A stretch of DNA of 64,000 bases from Taudactylus pleione (lineage: Eukaryota; Chordata; Amphibia; Anura; Myobatrachidae), in NCBI GenBank assembly GCA_031769625.1, contig JAUIMM010000113.1:8800501-8864500 (forward strand). The letters run 5' to 3'. Positions within the stretch are counted from its first letter, which is position 1. Each line of letters opens with the position of its first letter. The notes under the pieces were generated by a model. It saw nothing but the letters and a program-made list of their open reading frames with translations, searched no databases and was not told the origin of the DNA. The position numbers and the translations under genes are program-made. Below, piece by piece: positions 11,078 to 24,300 of this stretch.

Positions 11078-12038
11078 TTGCCAACTCTCCCTCATTGTCA
11101 GGAAGACTCTCTGAAATATTACCAATCTCCCTGTATCCCTAAAGAGTCTAGCAACCTCCCTGATTGCACCTTACCCCCATTATGTAGCTGTTATATAAAA
11201 TGAAAAACAGAGATATATACATTCAAATGGGATCATTAGTATCATTTCCCTGCATTTGTTATAAAGTACAATGGCCCTGATTCAGACCCACTCGCAAGCG
11301 TCTGTCCGCTCGCAAGTGGGTCGATGTTCTGCACTGAGCATGCGCACGACAGAGGGAGCTCCGTTGTGCGCATTCGCCAGACGCGACGAGCGAAGGAAAG
11401 TCCTTCGCTCGTTGTGTCTGATCAAAGGGGGCGTGCTGTCGATGTTGATTGACAGCACGCCCCCTTTGGTGGGCGTGCCGGGGGCGTGCCTCCCTGACGG
11501 GGGCGTTCCTAAGGGAACGCCTACCGTCAGAAGCCGGCCCACTGACATCACTAGTGATGTCAGTGGGAGTGATTTTGGCTCTGATAGAGCCAAAATCACT
11601 CCGGGCCTTGCGGTTGAAAACCTCAACCGCAGGCTCCGGCTCGCAGTTTCGATGGTCGCGATGGTCAAGACCATCGCGGCCATCAAACTGCATGCTCGTA
11701 TAGGCTGTGGGTGGTGACCCACAGCAATACGAGCATCCAGGAGGACGCTCCATAGTTATGGAGGACGGCCCTCATTCAGAGCGTGCGCTCTGCTCAGAGC
11801 GTACGGCTCTGAATGAGGGCCAATGATCGCTATAGCTACATACCCTGAATAGTAAGAGTGTGTTTTCATCAACATTATTAGATATTACTAACTGCTTTGA
11901 GGCTCTTTATATTTGTATGTAAGTCAGTTTTACGGCACTCCTCTCAGATGTAGCAGTACATGCCCACTTTACCGTCGCACTCATAGGTGTTGCTTTTGCA
12001 ATCTCCCTGAAATGCGTTTTCAAAAGTAGGCAAGTATG
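11078..12038. mobile_element. hAT-like element with TTGCCAACTCTCCC end, split by a MITE
   Basis: The left part begins near AGTTGCCAACTCTCCCTC and the right part ends with TAGGCAAGTATG, matching in inverted form the CATACTTGCC terminus of the hAT element at 52180. A poly-hairpin MITE (11273-11821) sits inside. Outer boundaries are approximate and no TSD could be read. Confidence 0.5.
11273..11821. mobile_element. Poly-hairpin MITE (copy 3)
   Basis: The ends are GGCCCTGATTCAGACCCACT and CTGAATGAGGGCC with TSD AAT (11270-11272 and 11822-11824). It has the same order of hairpins as the copy at 10423. Its hairpin at 11378-11420 has arms CAGACGCGACGAGCGAAGG and CCTTCGCTCGTTGTGTCTG, different in sequence from the 10528-10568 hairpin but still paired. 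The right end holds the compound hairpin. Confidence 0.9.
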
Positions 12039-12746
12039 ATTCAAATATATTTTTTTCCTATTTATGTAACAGCTTTATTATATTTTTTGTTCTGGCTGGC
12101 CTGGTGAACTTTTAATTATTAATTGCATCGACTACGGATTTTCTATGACTGCGATAAGTGTTGATATGAAAATCTCTTTTGCCACATAACGATAAATAGA
12201 CCACTTAGAGCTGCTGGTGCCAGTTATCAATGCTGTTCCAGACAAATCAGAGTGGAGACATTTGAAATTAAACTCCCGGCAAGGTAAAGTTGTCAGTGTA
12301 GTTGATTGGATGGCTACTGCACTGACTATTTTCCGCAAAGCAGTGTTTACTTGCAGACATATCCTAGCTGTTACACCCAGAGAAGTGCTGTCTAGGGTTA
12401 CTATAGCAGTGCTAAGTAACTCCTGAGCTGCAAGGATCTTGAGCATCAAATATACAGGGTTGCATAAAGAAACACATTTTTTGCAGCACACTTTATGAAA
12501 TATGTAAGAAATTATGTCAATATTAATACTTCACTTTTAATAAATTCACATTAAAATAATATTGAACATACTGTATTTGTGGTCATTACAGAGTAGCGAC
12601 CATGTTCAGACATATACATTTAAATTATTGTTTAAATCAGCAGCAACCATCTGCTGATACATACAGTATAGAGTGAGAATATTCTGAAAAAATTAAGAGA
12701 TGAGGGCTTATGTTATAGGATGAGACTTGCAGCCACTCCTTCGTGT
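12039..12746. other. No gene recognised
   Basis: AT-rich, with two overlapping frames on opposite strands near 12132-12491 that lack any recognisable domain. No TSD or TIR identified. Confidence 0.5.
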
Positions 12747-12837
12747 CTTCCCATATTTTTAAAGCGGCAATCATTTTAAAGGCAAATCCAGCTTGGTTTT
12801 TCCTTTAAAATGATTGCCACTTTAAAAATATGGGAAG
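12747..12837. repeat. Hairpin palindrome
   Basis: Left arm CTTCCCATATTTTTAAAG and right arm CTTTAAAAATATGGGAAG, continuing through CGGCAATCATTTTAAAGG with one mismatch. It is roughly 91 bp and probably a small foldback element. Confidence 0.8.
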
Positions 12838-12937
12838 AATTTCAGGAGTCTCAAATATCTAAAATATCTTAATCTATAATCGGTTAAGACCTATCTCATA
12901 AGCAGAGGGGTACAAAGGGGTATTATCATGTACATTT

Positions 12938-13509
12938 CATAGGCAAACGCAGGGGGGGTTTCTGTCTGCCTGGAAACCCCCCTCCCTAGCCCACACCATG
13001 ACCACAATAGAAATAGTAATATAATAGATTGTTACTAGTGCTGCATGTTCTTCTCAGTATCACAAATGAAATAATTAGCACTACCTGTGGATCTTTTAAC
13101 ATGTATCAGCCAGTATAAATAACCTGTGCACCAACTAGGAGATCTTGAAAACATGCACTGTTAGAGATGCACTGCTATAGAGCCCAATATGTACATATAC
13201 AGTATGTCCAGGGCAGTGCTACATTCTTCTTCTGCTCCTCCAGGCTCCTGGACTTGCTCCAATAGTCTGGAATGGTGCCCACATCTAAAATAAATACGTT
13301 CATCTCAGACAGGATGGCCTACTGGCGTATCTAATGGCTTACTGTGATCACTGGTCCTGTATATGCTGGAATTAATACACACAATACACTTTGTATGACG
13401 CTTATTAAAGCTGGTTAATTACTAATTCTGCCCTCTTCATTGACAGGCCACAGACGCTCTAAAATTAAGCATTTGGAAACCCCCTCTGGAAATCCTGCGT
13501 TTGCCACTG
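12938..13509. mobile_element. DNA transposon with TIR CAGTGGCAAACGCAGG and 5-bp TSD (copy 2)
   Basis: The left end CATAGGCAAACGCAGG and right end CCTGCGTTTGCCACTG match the copy at 6322. A perfect 5-bp TSD, CATTT, lies at 12933-12937 and 13510-13514. Copy 2 is about 90 bp longer than copy 1, from an internal insertion around 13180-13270 or a deletion in copy 1. Confidence 0.85.
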
Positions 13510-13974
13510 CATTTAAGCATCAAAACAGTTCTGGAGTACAAAGACACAGGTTCTCAAAATAGTTAATGAGAACTAGTATAATTAACCATATTAGTCTTGT
13601 TATCTTGATCAGTAACGTCACTCACCTTGGTGACATCCAGTGCGGACTCCGGAGAGAATATAGTGCCCACAGCAAAGCCGCGTTCCAGTAAAAGGAGGCG
13701 TGGGTAGGGTGTGTGAACTCGCGGCCCGAACACCCGTTTTACCCACTCAGGAGGTCCCGGAGATGCAGACTGCCCCGATGACCATACTGTGTGCAGTGCC
13801 GGCTCCCTCACTGTGTCAGGAGCCGAGTGTTGCATGTAATGCTACAGTGCAGCACCCGGCTCCTGTCATTGAGAAGTCGGCACTTTGGTGTCACCCCTCG
13901 GTGGGTGACACCAGGGTTCGGCCCGCACCCCCATTAATTAAATACAACTGTCAAAATATGAGGAAGTTTAAATA

Positions 13975-14152
13975 GAGATGAGCGGTTCGGTTTGGATTCA
14001 GTACTTTTCATCACATTAGTGCAAGTTCAGATTAGTTTGGATTTCTCCTATTGGCCATCCAAAACACGTGAGAGCTTGATAGCCAATGTGATGCTGTTTT
14101 TGAAATCCAAACATAACCAAGTAAATCCGAGTAATACCGAACCACTCATCTC
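13975..14152. mobile_element. GAGATGAGCGG MITE with TA target (copy 2)
   Basis: GAGATGAGCGGTTCGGTTT at the left pairs with ACCGAACCACTCATCTC at the right, flanked by TA on both sides (13973-13974 and 14153-14154). This copy gives the clearest TA duplication of the three. Confidence 0.85.
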
Positions 14153-14531
14153 TAATTTTAACAAAGCAGTTTTACACAGCATGGCGTCTGTCCCCACACA
14201 GATGCAAGTTATTAAATAAAAGTCAGCAATATGTTAAACACAGCATTAACAATATGTTTAATCTGTCTCATAAAGCTTTTGTGCCAACAAAATCCATTTA
14301 ATACACAGAAAATAAGTTGATAGTCTTGTGAGGATCTTGAGCATAAAAAGTCAGCTGGGAGATAAGTGCTTACTATCAGATGTATGGAGTTTCTTTAATG
14401 CAAAAATAAATGTAATAGTTATAAATGATCATTAATAATAGTAGTGAATATGCCATAGAAATTGTGAGAACAAAGTAGGTTGTTTCAAACTTTCATACAA
14501 TAATGAACCATCCTTTCCCCTTTAAATGCAG

Positions 14532-14729
14532 GTCCTGAAGTGTGGCATGAATTGTTCCCACTTGCCAATGGAGATCGTCAATCACCTATCAATATCATAA
14601 CTAAAGATGCTATATATGACCCTAGCTTAAAACCTCTCCACCTCGATTATGATGCATCCTCTGCGAAAGTAATTATCAACAGCGGTCACACGTTCAGTGT
14701 TGAATTTGATGATGGAGATGAGAAATCAG
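14532..14729 (+). CDS. ca13-like: Alpha-carbonic anhydrase, exon 2
   Basis: This exon encodes part of a cytosolic zinc enzyme that interconverts CO2 and bicarbonate. The acceptor is ...AAATGCAG and the donor ...AAATCAG|GTTGG. The exon is 198 bp, the size I recall for exon 2 in this family, and enters in phase 1 (the first base of the opening glycine codon comes from exon 1). The 66 codons begin G-P-E-V-W-H-E and include the family signature GDRQSPINI. In CA2 numbering His64, the proton shuttle, is present in NSGHTF, followed by VEFDD. Ser62 agrees with CA13, while Thr65 and Ser67 are substitutions. The family call is firm; the CA13 paralogue call is an inference from a few residues. Exon 1 (start codon, Trp-Gly-Tyr) was not found upstream in this window. 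Confidence 0.96.
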
Positions 14730-15649
14730 GTTGGATTTTATTTTAGCACACACTGCCTTGCAGTATAGCGTTTCTACAGCAAAGACTGTAATAATGTAAC
14801 ATTTACCCAGAATACGAGCCACAGATTACTTTATACAGATTATCGTATTCATATAGAAAAACAGGAAAGAGTGTATACAATCGTTAGAACCTGAGATCTT
14901 TATCATGGCATAATATTTTTGACATACAGTATTGTTTACTTTTAAAATGATAAAAGTACAAATACTGACAACATTATCTATATTGGTATAAGGGTGTCTC
15001 TGTATGGGGAATTTGCAAAGGGCGTATCTGGATTAAGAGCCTATGTGGCATTAAACAACATTACTGATTGGACCCCCACGTCGTCCTCCCTTTGTAATAA
15101 AATAAACAAAAAATAAAACACTACAGAGTAAAAATGGGTTATGGTTATCTGGATACATTAGTGCCCAATAGTTTGGAGGTATAACGACATTAGGCCTGAT
15201 TCAGAGTCGTGTCTGCATGGCATCTATTCACCATTTGCTCTGGGACCCCGCAGCCCACGGGTAGCATGACAGGACAGTGCCCGAAAAGTGGGACTGTACC
15301 GCTAAAATCGGGATGGTTCAGTGGTGTGTGTGTGTAAAACATTAATACACTCCCACATACTGTACTACACACCCAAAAAACACAACATTTTATATATTTC
15401 CTTTGTAACAATAAATTACTCCCCACCCCTAATTATAGTAATATACACCCTACCCCCCAGATAACATTAATCCACCCCCCAATACACCTACAAGTTGCAT
15501 TAATACACTTCCTCACCCCTCCTCATATACACTTACCTTAGCTGAAAGATGACTCTCTGGTTTATACACATGGTGGAGCTCCTGAGGCGAAGCATGGAGA
15601 TAGGCCGGAGTAGAGGAGGGACAGGGCTAGAGAAGAAGCATAGAGATAG
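14730..15649. other. Start of carbonic anhydrase intron 2; no element resolved
   Basis: This is the beginning of an intron running from 14730 to 55398. A partial MITE terminus, AGGCCTGATTCAGAGTCGTG, occurs near 15192 but no matching right end was found, so it is probably a decayed fragment. Nothing else is recognised. Confidence 0.6.
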
Positions 15650-15657
15650 GGTGTAGG

Positions 15658-15972
15658 CAGTGTCGGACTGGGACATGAAGGGCCCACCGGGAAAATGCAG
15701 GGGAAGGGGCCCATGCTTAAGGGGTGTGGCCAGCCACTACAGACACTTGACTATCCATTAATCAAATCTTGATGTACAGTAGTTTCTATAGAAGGAAACC
15801 AAGCCCCCATGTTGATCAGTGGTTCTGTTCCTCCAGGTAATTGTCCGTCTAGATAACAATCTATAATTTGAGGTCTGGAACCTGACACCTAGAAGAGGAG
15901 GGTGGGCCCACAGGGGGAGGGTGGGGTCCATAGGGGATTTCCCCTGTACCCCTGTGGGCCAGTCCAACCCTG
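15658..15972. mobile_element. hAT non-autonomous element, CAGTGTCGGACTGGG type (copy 2)
   Basis: The left end is CAGTGTCGGACTGGGAC and the right end GGGCCAGTCCAACCCTG. A perfect 8-bp TSD, GGTGTAGG, lies at 15650-15657 and 15973-15980. Same family as 3303-3635, similar in length and layout. Confidence 0.92.
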
Positions 15973-15980
15973 GGTGTAGG

Positions 15981-17239
15981 GGACTCAGGGCCAGGGACTC
16001 AGGGAGAGAGAGCAGCAGGACAGAGAGAAAAAGGGCCAGTGCCTCAGAGGGGAAAGAAGGGGCAGAATCATGGGGAATAAGAAGAGACAGTGACTGACTT
16101 TAAGGCCTACAGCTCAATTATGAAAGGGGGGCCTGGGGCACGTGCCCTCTCTGCTCCCCCTGCACACTGCAGTTGATGGGGCTCTAGAGCCGCCGCCCCT
16201 TGCTGTTGGTTGCTGGAAGCGGCAGCTGGTGGGCCCTCCAGTGCCTGCAGAGCCTTAGATGAGCACCCAGTGTGCCTAGTGGGTACTTCAGCCTGCCCAC
16301 TGCACTTTTATGCTGCTATATGTGTAAACACCCAAATGCCATTCAGTTTCCCCCATTTTGCTGCAAGTGGAGATGCGGCTCAGTTGCGTGCTACTCTGAA
16401 CAGCAGAGAGGAGTATGTTTGACTTGCGACTCTGAATCTGGCTCATTATATATAAATATATTATTATTATTATTATTTATAGAGTTAATATTTGCATAAT
16501 CTTTGGAGCACTAGATAAAAGAATAAAAATCATGTGCATGTTTTATGGTAGAGAAGGTAAAATATAATATGCATCTACAGTTAGGAGGAAGCTTAAAACG
16601 TTAAATATTTACAGATAACCCCCATATACCAGACAGAAACCAGGATAACAAGGTCAGGAGGTGCACCTGCTCCAGGATTCAGGTGGTCATCTCTATACTT
16701 CAACAGGCATTCATATGATTTATCAAAGCTTAGAGAAATACAAATAACATTGTTGCCTCGTTTATTACTTTTGATAATGATCTAGAAACATTATGAAAGG
16801 TGCAGGTCAGACCCAGCATGCCAAGGTTTCCTAAAAGAGACAGTGTTGGCATTTACTTTTTTTTATTACATCATAAAAACAGCATCAATCAGTAACTTTG
16901 TTACTTATCTAGCCATTCAAGGTCAAGCATCTGTCTGATAAAGAAATGACAAAAAGACAACCAATACTGTTATTACAGGCACAGAAACAGACAAAATCTC
17001 AGGTGCACAACTCCAAATTATTAATAATATATATAAATGCAATAAAATTTTGCAATCAATACAGGTTTTTAGCATAATCATGGCCAAGGTTATGGGCCTA
17101 CCCACCATATCCAGGTAACCTCTTTCGGGTAGGTCCCTAACATACTAAGGTTCAAATCCAGAGCGCAGGACCCCCCACAACTGGCCCAGCTAAGCCGCCC
17201 CAGGGCACCACCATAGTAAGAAAAGTGCAGTGTAAAGAG
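15981..17239. other. Intron sequence, no gene recognised
   Basis: A moderately GC-rich piece (about 16000-16440) is followed by AT-rich DNA with a short ATT microsatellite near 16462. The frames here lack domain signatures. The sequence near 16965-17060 recurs at about 18270-18350 (shared CAGAAACAGACAAAATCTCA), a local duplication flanking the MITE at 17243. Confidence 0.5.
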
Positions 17240-17242
17240 ATA

Positions 17243-17841
17243 AGCCCTCATTCAGAGCCGCTCGCTATTTGCGGTCGTTCGTTCTAAAACAAGGGGTGGC
17301 TATTCAAATGAACCGCTCGCTAATTGCGGTCTGTTCACGCCTCTAAGTCTGAACGAGCGAGCAAAACTTGCGGTTGTAATTTTGAAAAATACGCCCCCTT
17401 GCCGCTCGCACCATACGTCATGTCCGCTATTTATTAGATTAATCGAGTACATCGAACAGCATATGAACTGCTCGCTATTCTTGTGGCTGGTTTTTTCAAC
17501 CGCTATTTTGCGAGCAGTTCTGAGTAAAAAAAACCCAAGTGACGTGGTTAATGACGCTACTGCATTAATTATGCACTCCCTTAAAACGCCCATTTTGACC
17601 TTTAAGCACGCCTGCGTTCGAATTCCACACGCCCGTTTTCAAGCATCTTCCCCTGTTACCACCCACATACGCCTCCTTCTGTCACTCAAAATAGCAGGCA
17701 TTCGCTATATAGCGAACAAACAATTTTCGGCCGCACTGACTGGTTCGCGCATGCGTATTAAAATCCGTACGCATGCGCAGATGTGCGAACATCGGTCAGA
17801 ACAAACGAGCGGCCCTTTACGAGCGGCTCTGAATCAGGGCC
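17243..17841. mobile_element. CTCATTCAGAG MITE, large-hairpin subfamily (copy C, inverted)
   Basis: The left end is AGCCCTCATTCAGAGCCG and the right end CGGCTCTGAATCAGGGCC, flanked by ATA (17240-17242 and 17842-17844). It resembles the copy at 8637-9152 in reverse orientation, with about 80 extra internal bases around 17465-17550. The minus-strand frame is shared with the + frame of copy B only because the two copies are inverted. Confidence 0.9.
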
Positions 17842-17844
17842 ATA

Positions 17845-18392
17845 GTTAGGAGCAGCTGCAGCTGCATATAAAAAATGAAAATAAAAAAAAGTGAAGTACA
17901 TATATATTAGACACACAGTGAAGTGTTAAAATGTGTTATAAAGGAAAATGTGTTATAATGCAGTGCCCTGAGACAGACCAACCAAGACAATCCAGGGGGA
18001 CCCACGCCCCAAAAATGAACCAAAATTGCACTACAGTATATAACTTGTAGGACTTACCTAGAATTGTGCCTAATACAGTGTGCATATACATTACCATACT
18101 CCATGCTTTTAAACCAATAAGGAAGGGTGCTAGTCCAGAATGAGGGTGTCTCCTTTCCCTCAGATGTGCAATAAAGCACATTAAATGGAGTATATGGAAA
18201 AGATTTTTGGACTGCACAACCTGACTATATATATATATAATGGGAGGTGCTACCTGATGAGACTAATTGCAGACACAGAAACAGACAAAATCTCAGGTGC
18301 ACAACTCCAAATTATTAATAATATTTATAAATGCAATAACATTTTGCTATCAAAAATGTCTCTTTAGAGGTTTTGGATATCTCCCCTACAGT
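17845..18392. other. Intron sequence before the minisatellite
   Basis: AT-rich with a short TA run near 18228. The stretch at 18270-18350 repeats sequence seen at 16980-17060. No gene or element boundary is resolved. Confidence 0.5.
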
Positions 18393-21300
18393 TGCATAGC
18401 TCTCATCATTATTAGTGCGCACGTGCATAGCTCTCATCATTATTAGTGTGCACGTGCATAGCTCTCATTATCAGTGCACACGTGCATAGCTCTCATCATT
18501 ATCAGTGCACACGTGCATAGCTCTCATCATTATCAGTGCACACGTGCATAGCTCTTATCATTATTAGTGTGCACGTGCATAGCTCTCATCATTATTAGTG
18601 TGCACGTGCATAGCTCTCATCATTATTAGTGTGCATGTGCATAGCTCACATCATTAATAGTGTGCATGTGCATAGCTCTCAACATTATCAGTGCGCACCT
18701 GCATAGCTCTCATCATTATTAGTGTGCACGTGCATAGCTCTCATCATTATTAGTGTGCACGTGCATAGCTCTCATCATTATTACTGTGCACGTGCATAGC
18801 TCACATCATTAATAGTGTGCATGTGCATAGCTCTCATCATTATTAGTGCGCACGTGCATAGCTCTCATCATTATTAGTGTGCATGTGCATAGCTCTCATC
18901 ATTATTAGTGTGCACGTGCATAGCTCTCATCAATATTAGTGTGCACGTGCATAGCTCTCATCATTATTAGTGTGCACCTGCATAGCTCTCATCATTATTA
19001 GTGTGCACGTGCATAGCTCTCATTAATAGTGTGCACGTGCATAGCTCTCATCATTATTAGTGTGCACGTGCATAGCTCTCATCATTATTAGTGTGCACCT
19101 GCATAGCTCTCATCATTATTAGTGTGCACGTGCATAGCTCTCATCATTATTAGTGTGCACCTGCATAGCTCTCATCATTATTAGTGTGCACGTGCATAGC
19201 TCTCATCATTAATAGTGTGCATGTGCATAGCTCTCATCATTAATAGTGTGCATGTGCATAGCTCACATCATTAATAGTGTGCATGTGCATAGCTCTCATC
19301 ATTAATAGTGTGCATGTGCATAGCTCTCATCATTACTAGTGCGCACGTGCATAGCTCTCATCATTATTAGTGTGCATGTGCATAGCTCTCATCATTATTA
19401 GTGCGCACGTGCATAGCTCTCATCATTATTAGTGTGCATGTGCATAGCTCTCATCATTATTAGTGTGCACGTGCATAGCTCTCATCATTATTAGTGTGCA
19501 CGTGCATAGCTCTCATCATTATTAGTGTGCACGTGCATAGCTCTCATCATTAATAGTGTGCACGTGCATAGCTCTCATCATTATTAGTGTGCACCTGCAT
19601 AGCTCTCATCATTATTAGTGTGCACGTGCATAGCTCTCATCATTAATAGTGTGCATGTGCATAGCTCTCATCATTAATAGTGTGCATGTGCATAGCTCAC
19701 ATCATTAATAGTGTGCATGTGCATAGCTCTCATCATTAATAGTGTGCATGTGCATAGCTCTCATCATTACTAGTGCGCACGTGCATAACTCTCATCATTA
19801 TTAGAGTGCATGTGCATAGCTCTCATCATTATTAGTGCGCACGTGCATAGCTCTCATCATTATTAGTGTGCATGTGCATAGTTCTCATCATTATTCGTGT
19901 GCACGTGCATAGCTCTCATCATTATTAGTGTGCACGTGCATAGCTCTCATCATTATTAGTGTGCACCTGCATAGCTCTCATCATTATTATTGTGCACGTG
20001 CATAGCTCTCATCATTAATAGTGTGCACGTGCATAGCTCTCATCATTATTAGTGTGCACGTGCATAGCTCTCATCATTATTAGTGTGCACGTGCATAGCT
20101 CTCATCATTATTAGTGTGCACGTGCATAGCTCTCATCATTATTAGTGTGCACCTGCATAGCTCTCATCATTATTAGTGTGCACGTGCATAGCTCTCATCA
20201 TTAATAGTGTGCATGTGCATAGCTCTCATCATTAATAGTGTGCATGTGCATAGCTCACATCATTAATAGTGTGCATGTGCATAGCTCTCATCATTAATAG
20301 TGTGCATGTGCATAGCTCTCATCATTACTAGTGCGCACGTGCATAGCTCTCATCATTTTTAGTGTGCATGTGCATAGCTCTCATCATTATTAGTGCGCAC
20401 GTGCATAGCTCTCATCATTATTAGTGTGCATGTGCATAGCTCTCATCATTATTAGTGTGCATGTGCATAGCTCTCATCATTATTAGTGTGCACCTGCATA
20501 GCTCTCATCATTATTAGTGTGCACGTGCATAGCTCTCATCATTATTAGTGTGCACCTGCATAGCTCTCATCATTATTAGTGTGCACGTGCATAGCTCTCA
20601 TCATTAATAGTGTGCACGTGCATAGCTCTCATCATTATTAGTGTGCACCTGCATAGCTCTCATCATTATTAGTGTGCAGTGCACGTGCATAGCTCTCATC
20701 ATTAATAGTGTGCATGTGCATAGCTCTCATCATTAATAGTGTGCATGTGCATAGCTCACATCATTAATAGTGTACATGTGCATAGCTCTCATCATTAATA
20801 GTGTGCATGTGCATAGCTCTCATCATTACTAGTGCGCACGTGCATAACTCTCATCATTATTAGAGTGCATGTGCATAGCTCTCATCATTATTAGTGCGCA
20901 CGTGCATAGCTCTCATCATTATTAGTGTGCATGTGCATAGCTCTCATCATTATTCGTGTGCACGTGCATAGCTCTCATCATTATTAGTGTGCACGTGCAT
21001 AGCTCTCATCATTATTAGTGTGCACCTGCATAGCTCTCATCATTATTATTGTGCACGTGCATAGCTCTCATCATTAATAGTGTGCACGTGCATAGCTCTC
21101 ATCATTATTAGTGTGCACGTGCATAGCTCTCATCATTATTAGTGTGCACCTGCATAGCTCTCATCATTATTAGTGTGCACGTGCATAGCTCTCATCATTA
21201 ATAGTGTGCATGTGCATAGCTCTCATCATTAATAGTGTGCATGTGCATAGCTCTCATCATTAATAGTGTGCACGTGCATAGCTCTCATCATTATTAGTGT

Positions 21301-24300
21301 GCACGTGCATAGCTCACATCATTAATAGTGTGCACGTGCATAGCTCTCATCATTAATAGTGTGCACGTGCATAGCTCTCATCATTATTAGTGTGCACGTG
21401 CATAGCTCTCATCATTATTAGTGTGCACGTGCATAGCTCTCATCATTATTAGTGTGCACCTGCATAGCTCTCATCATTATCAGTGCGCACCTGCATAGCT
21501 CTCATCATTATTAGTGTGCACGTGCATAGCTCTCATCATTAATAGTGTGCACGTGCATAGCTCTCATCATTATTAGTGCGCACGTGCATAGCTCTCATCA
21601 TTATTAGTGTGCACGTGCATAGCTCTCATCATTATTAGTGTGCACATGCATAGCTCACATCATTAATAGTGTGCACGTGCATAGCTCTCATCATTATTAG
21701 TGTGCACGTGCATAGCTCTCATCATTATTAGTGTGCACGTGCATAGCTCTCATCATTATCAGTGCACACGTGCATAGCTCTTATCATTATTAGTGTGCAC
21801 GTGCATAGCTCTCATCATTATTAGTGTGCACGTGCATAGCTCTCATCATTATTAGTGTGCACGTGCATAGCTCTCATCATTATTAGTGTGCACGTGCATA
21901 GCTCACATCATTAATAGTGCGCACGTGCATAGCTCTCAACATTATCAGTGCGCACCTGCATAGCTCTCATCATTATTAGTGTGCACGTGCATAGCTCTCA
22001 TCATTATTAGTGTGCACGTGCATAGCTCTCATCATTATTACTGTGCACGTGCATAGCTCACATCATTAATAGTGTGCATGTGCATAGCTCTCATCATTAT
22101 TAGTGCGCACGTGCATAGCTCTCATCATTATTAGTGTGCATGTGCATAGCTCTCATCATTATTAGTGTGCACGTGCATAGCTCTCATCATTATTAGTGTG
22201 CACGTGCATAGCTCTCATCATTATTAGTGTGCACCTGCATAGCTCTCATCATTATTAGTGTGCACGTGCATAGCTCTCATCATTAATAGTGTGCACGTGC
22301 ATAGCTCTCATCATTATTAGTGTGCACGTGCATAGCTCTCATCATTATTAGTGTGCACCTGCATAGCTCTCATCATTATTAGTGTGCACGTGCATAGCTC
22401 TCATCATTAATAGTGTGCATGTGCATAGCTCTCATCATTAATAGTGTGCATGTGCATAGCTCACATCATTAATAGTGTGCATGTGCATAGCTCTCATCAT
22501 TAATAGTGTGCATGTGCATAGCTCTCATCATTACTAGTGCGCACGTGCATAGCTCTCATCATTATTAGTGTGCATGTGCATAGCTCTCATCATTATTAGT
22601 GCGCACGTGCATAGCTCTCATCATTATTAGTGTGCACGTGCATAGCTCTCATCATTATTAGTGTGCACGTGCATAGCTCTCATCATTATTAGTGTGCACG
22701 TGCATAGCTCTCATCATTATTAGTGTGCACCTGCATAGCTCTCATCATTATTAGTGTGCACGTGCATAGCTCTCATCATTAATAGTGTGCACGTGCATAG
22801 CTCTCATCATTATTAGTGTGCACGTGCATAGCTCTCATCATTATTAGTGTGCACCTGCATAGCTCTCATCATTATTAGTGTGCACGTGCATAGCTCTCAT
22901 CATTATTAGTGTGCACCTGCATAGCTCTCATCATTATCAGTGCGCACCTGCATAGCTCTCATCATTATTAGTGTGCACGTGCATAGCTCTCATCATTAAT
23001 AGTGTGCACGTGCATAGCTCTCATCATTATTAGTGCGCACGTGCATAGCTCTCATCATTATTAGTGTGCACGTGCATAGCTCTCATCATTATTAGTGTGC
23101 ACATGCATAGCTCACATCATTAATAGTGTGCACGTGCATAGCTCTCATCATTATTAGTGTGCACGTGCATAGCTCTCATCATTATTAGTGTGCACGTGCA
23201 TAGCTCTCATCATTATCAGTGCACACGTGCATAGCTCTTATCATTATTAGTGTGCACGTGCATAGCTCTCATCATTATTAGTGTGCACGTGCATAGCTCT
23301 CATCATTATTAGTGTGCACGTGCATAGCTCTCATCATTATTAGTGTGCACGTGCATAGCTCACATCATTAATAGTGCGCACGTGCATAGCTCTCAACATT
23401 ATCAGTGCGCACCTGCATAGCTCTCATCATTATTAGTGTGCACGTGCATAGCTCTCATCATTATTAGTGTGCACGTGCATAGCTCTCATCATTATTACTG
23501 TGCACGTGCATAGCTCACATCATTAATAGTGTGCATGTGCATAGCTCTCATCATTATTAGTGCGCACGTGCATAGCTCTCATCATTATTAGTGTGCATGT
23601 GCATAGCTCTCATCATTATTAGTGTGCACGTGCATAGCTCTCATCATTATTAGTGTGCACGTGCATAGCTCTCATCATTATTAGTGTGCACCTGCATAGC
23701 TCTCATCATTATTAGTGTGCACGTGCATAGCTCTCATCATTAATAGTGTGCATGTGCATAGCTCTCATCATTAATAGTGTGCATGTGCATAGCTCACATC
23801 ATTAATAGTGTGCATGTGCATAGCTCTCATCATTAATAGTGTGCATGTGCATAGCTCTCATCATTACTAGTGCGCACGTGCATAGCTCTCATCATTATTA
23901 GTGTGCATGTGCATAGCTCTCATCATTATTAGTGCGCACGTGCATAGCTCTCATCATTATTAGTGTGCACGTGCATAGCTCTCATCATTATTAGTGTGCA
24001 CGTGCATAGCTCTCATCATTATTAGTGTGCACGTGCATAGCTCTCATCATTATTAGTGTGCACCTGCATAGCTCTCATCATTATTAGTGTGCACGTGCAT
24101 AGCTCTCATCATTAATAGTGTGCACGTGCATAGCTCTCATCATTATTAGTGTGCACGTGCATAGCTCTCATCATTATTAGTGTGCACCTGCATAGCTCTC
24201 ATCATTATTAGTGTGCACGTGCATAGCTCTCATCATTAATAGTGTGCATGTGCATAGCTCTCATCATTAATAGTGTGCATGTGCATAGCTCTCATCATTA

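Noticed and set aside
10357..11753. Several frames of 80-164 residues on both strands
   Set aside because: They recur in all poly-hairpin MITE copies on both strands because the elements are palindromic; no codon bias or domain, and no conserved start.
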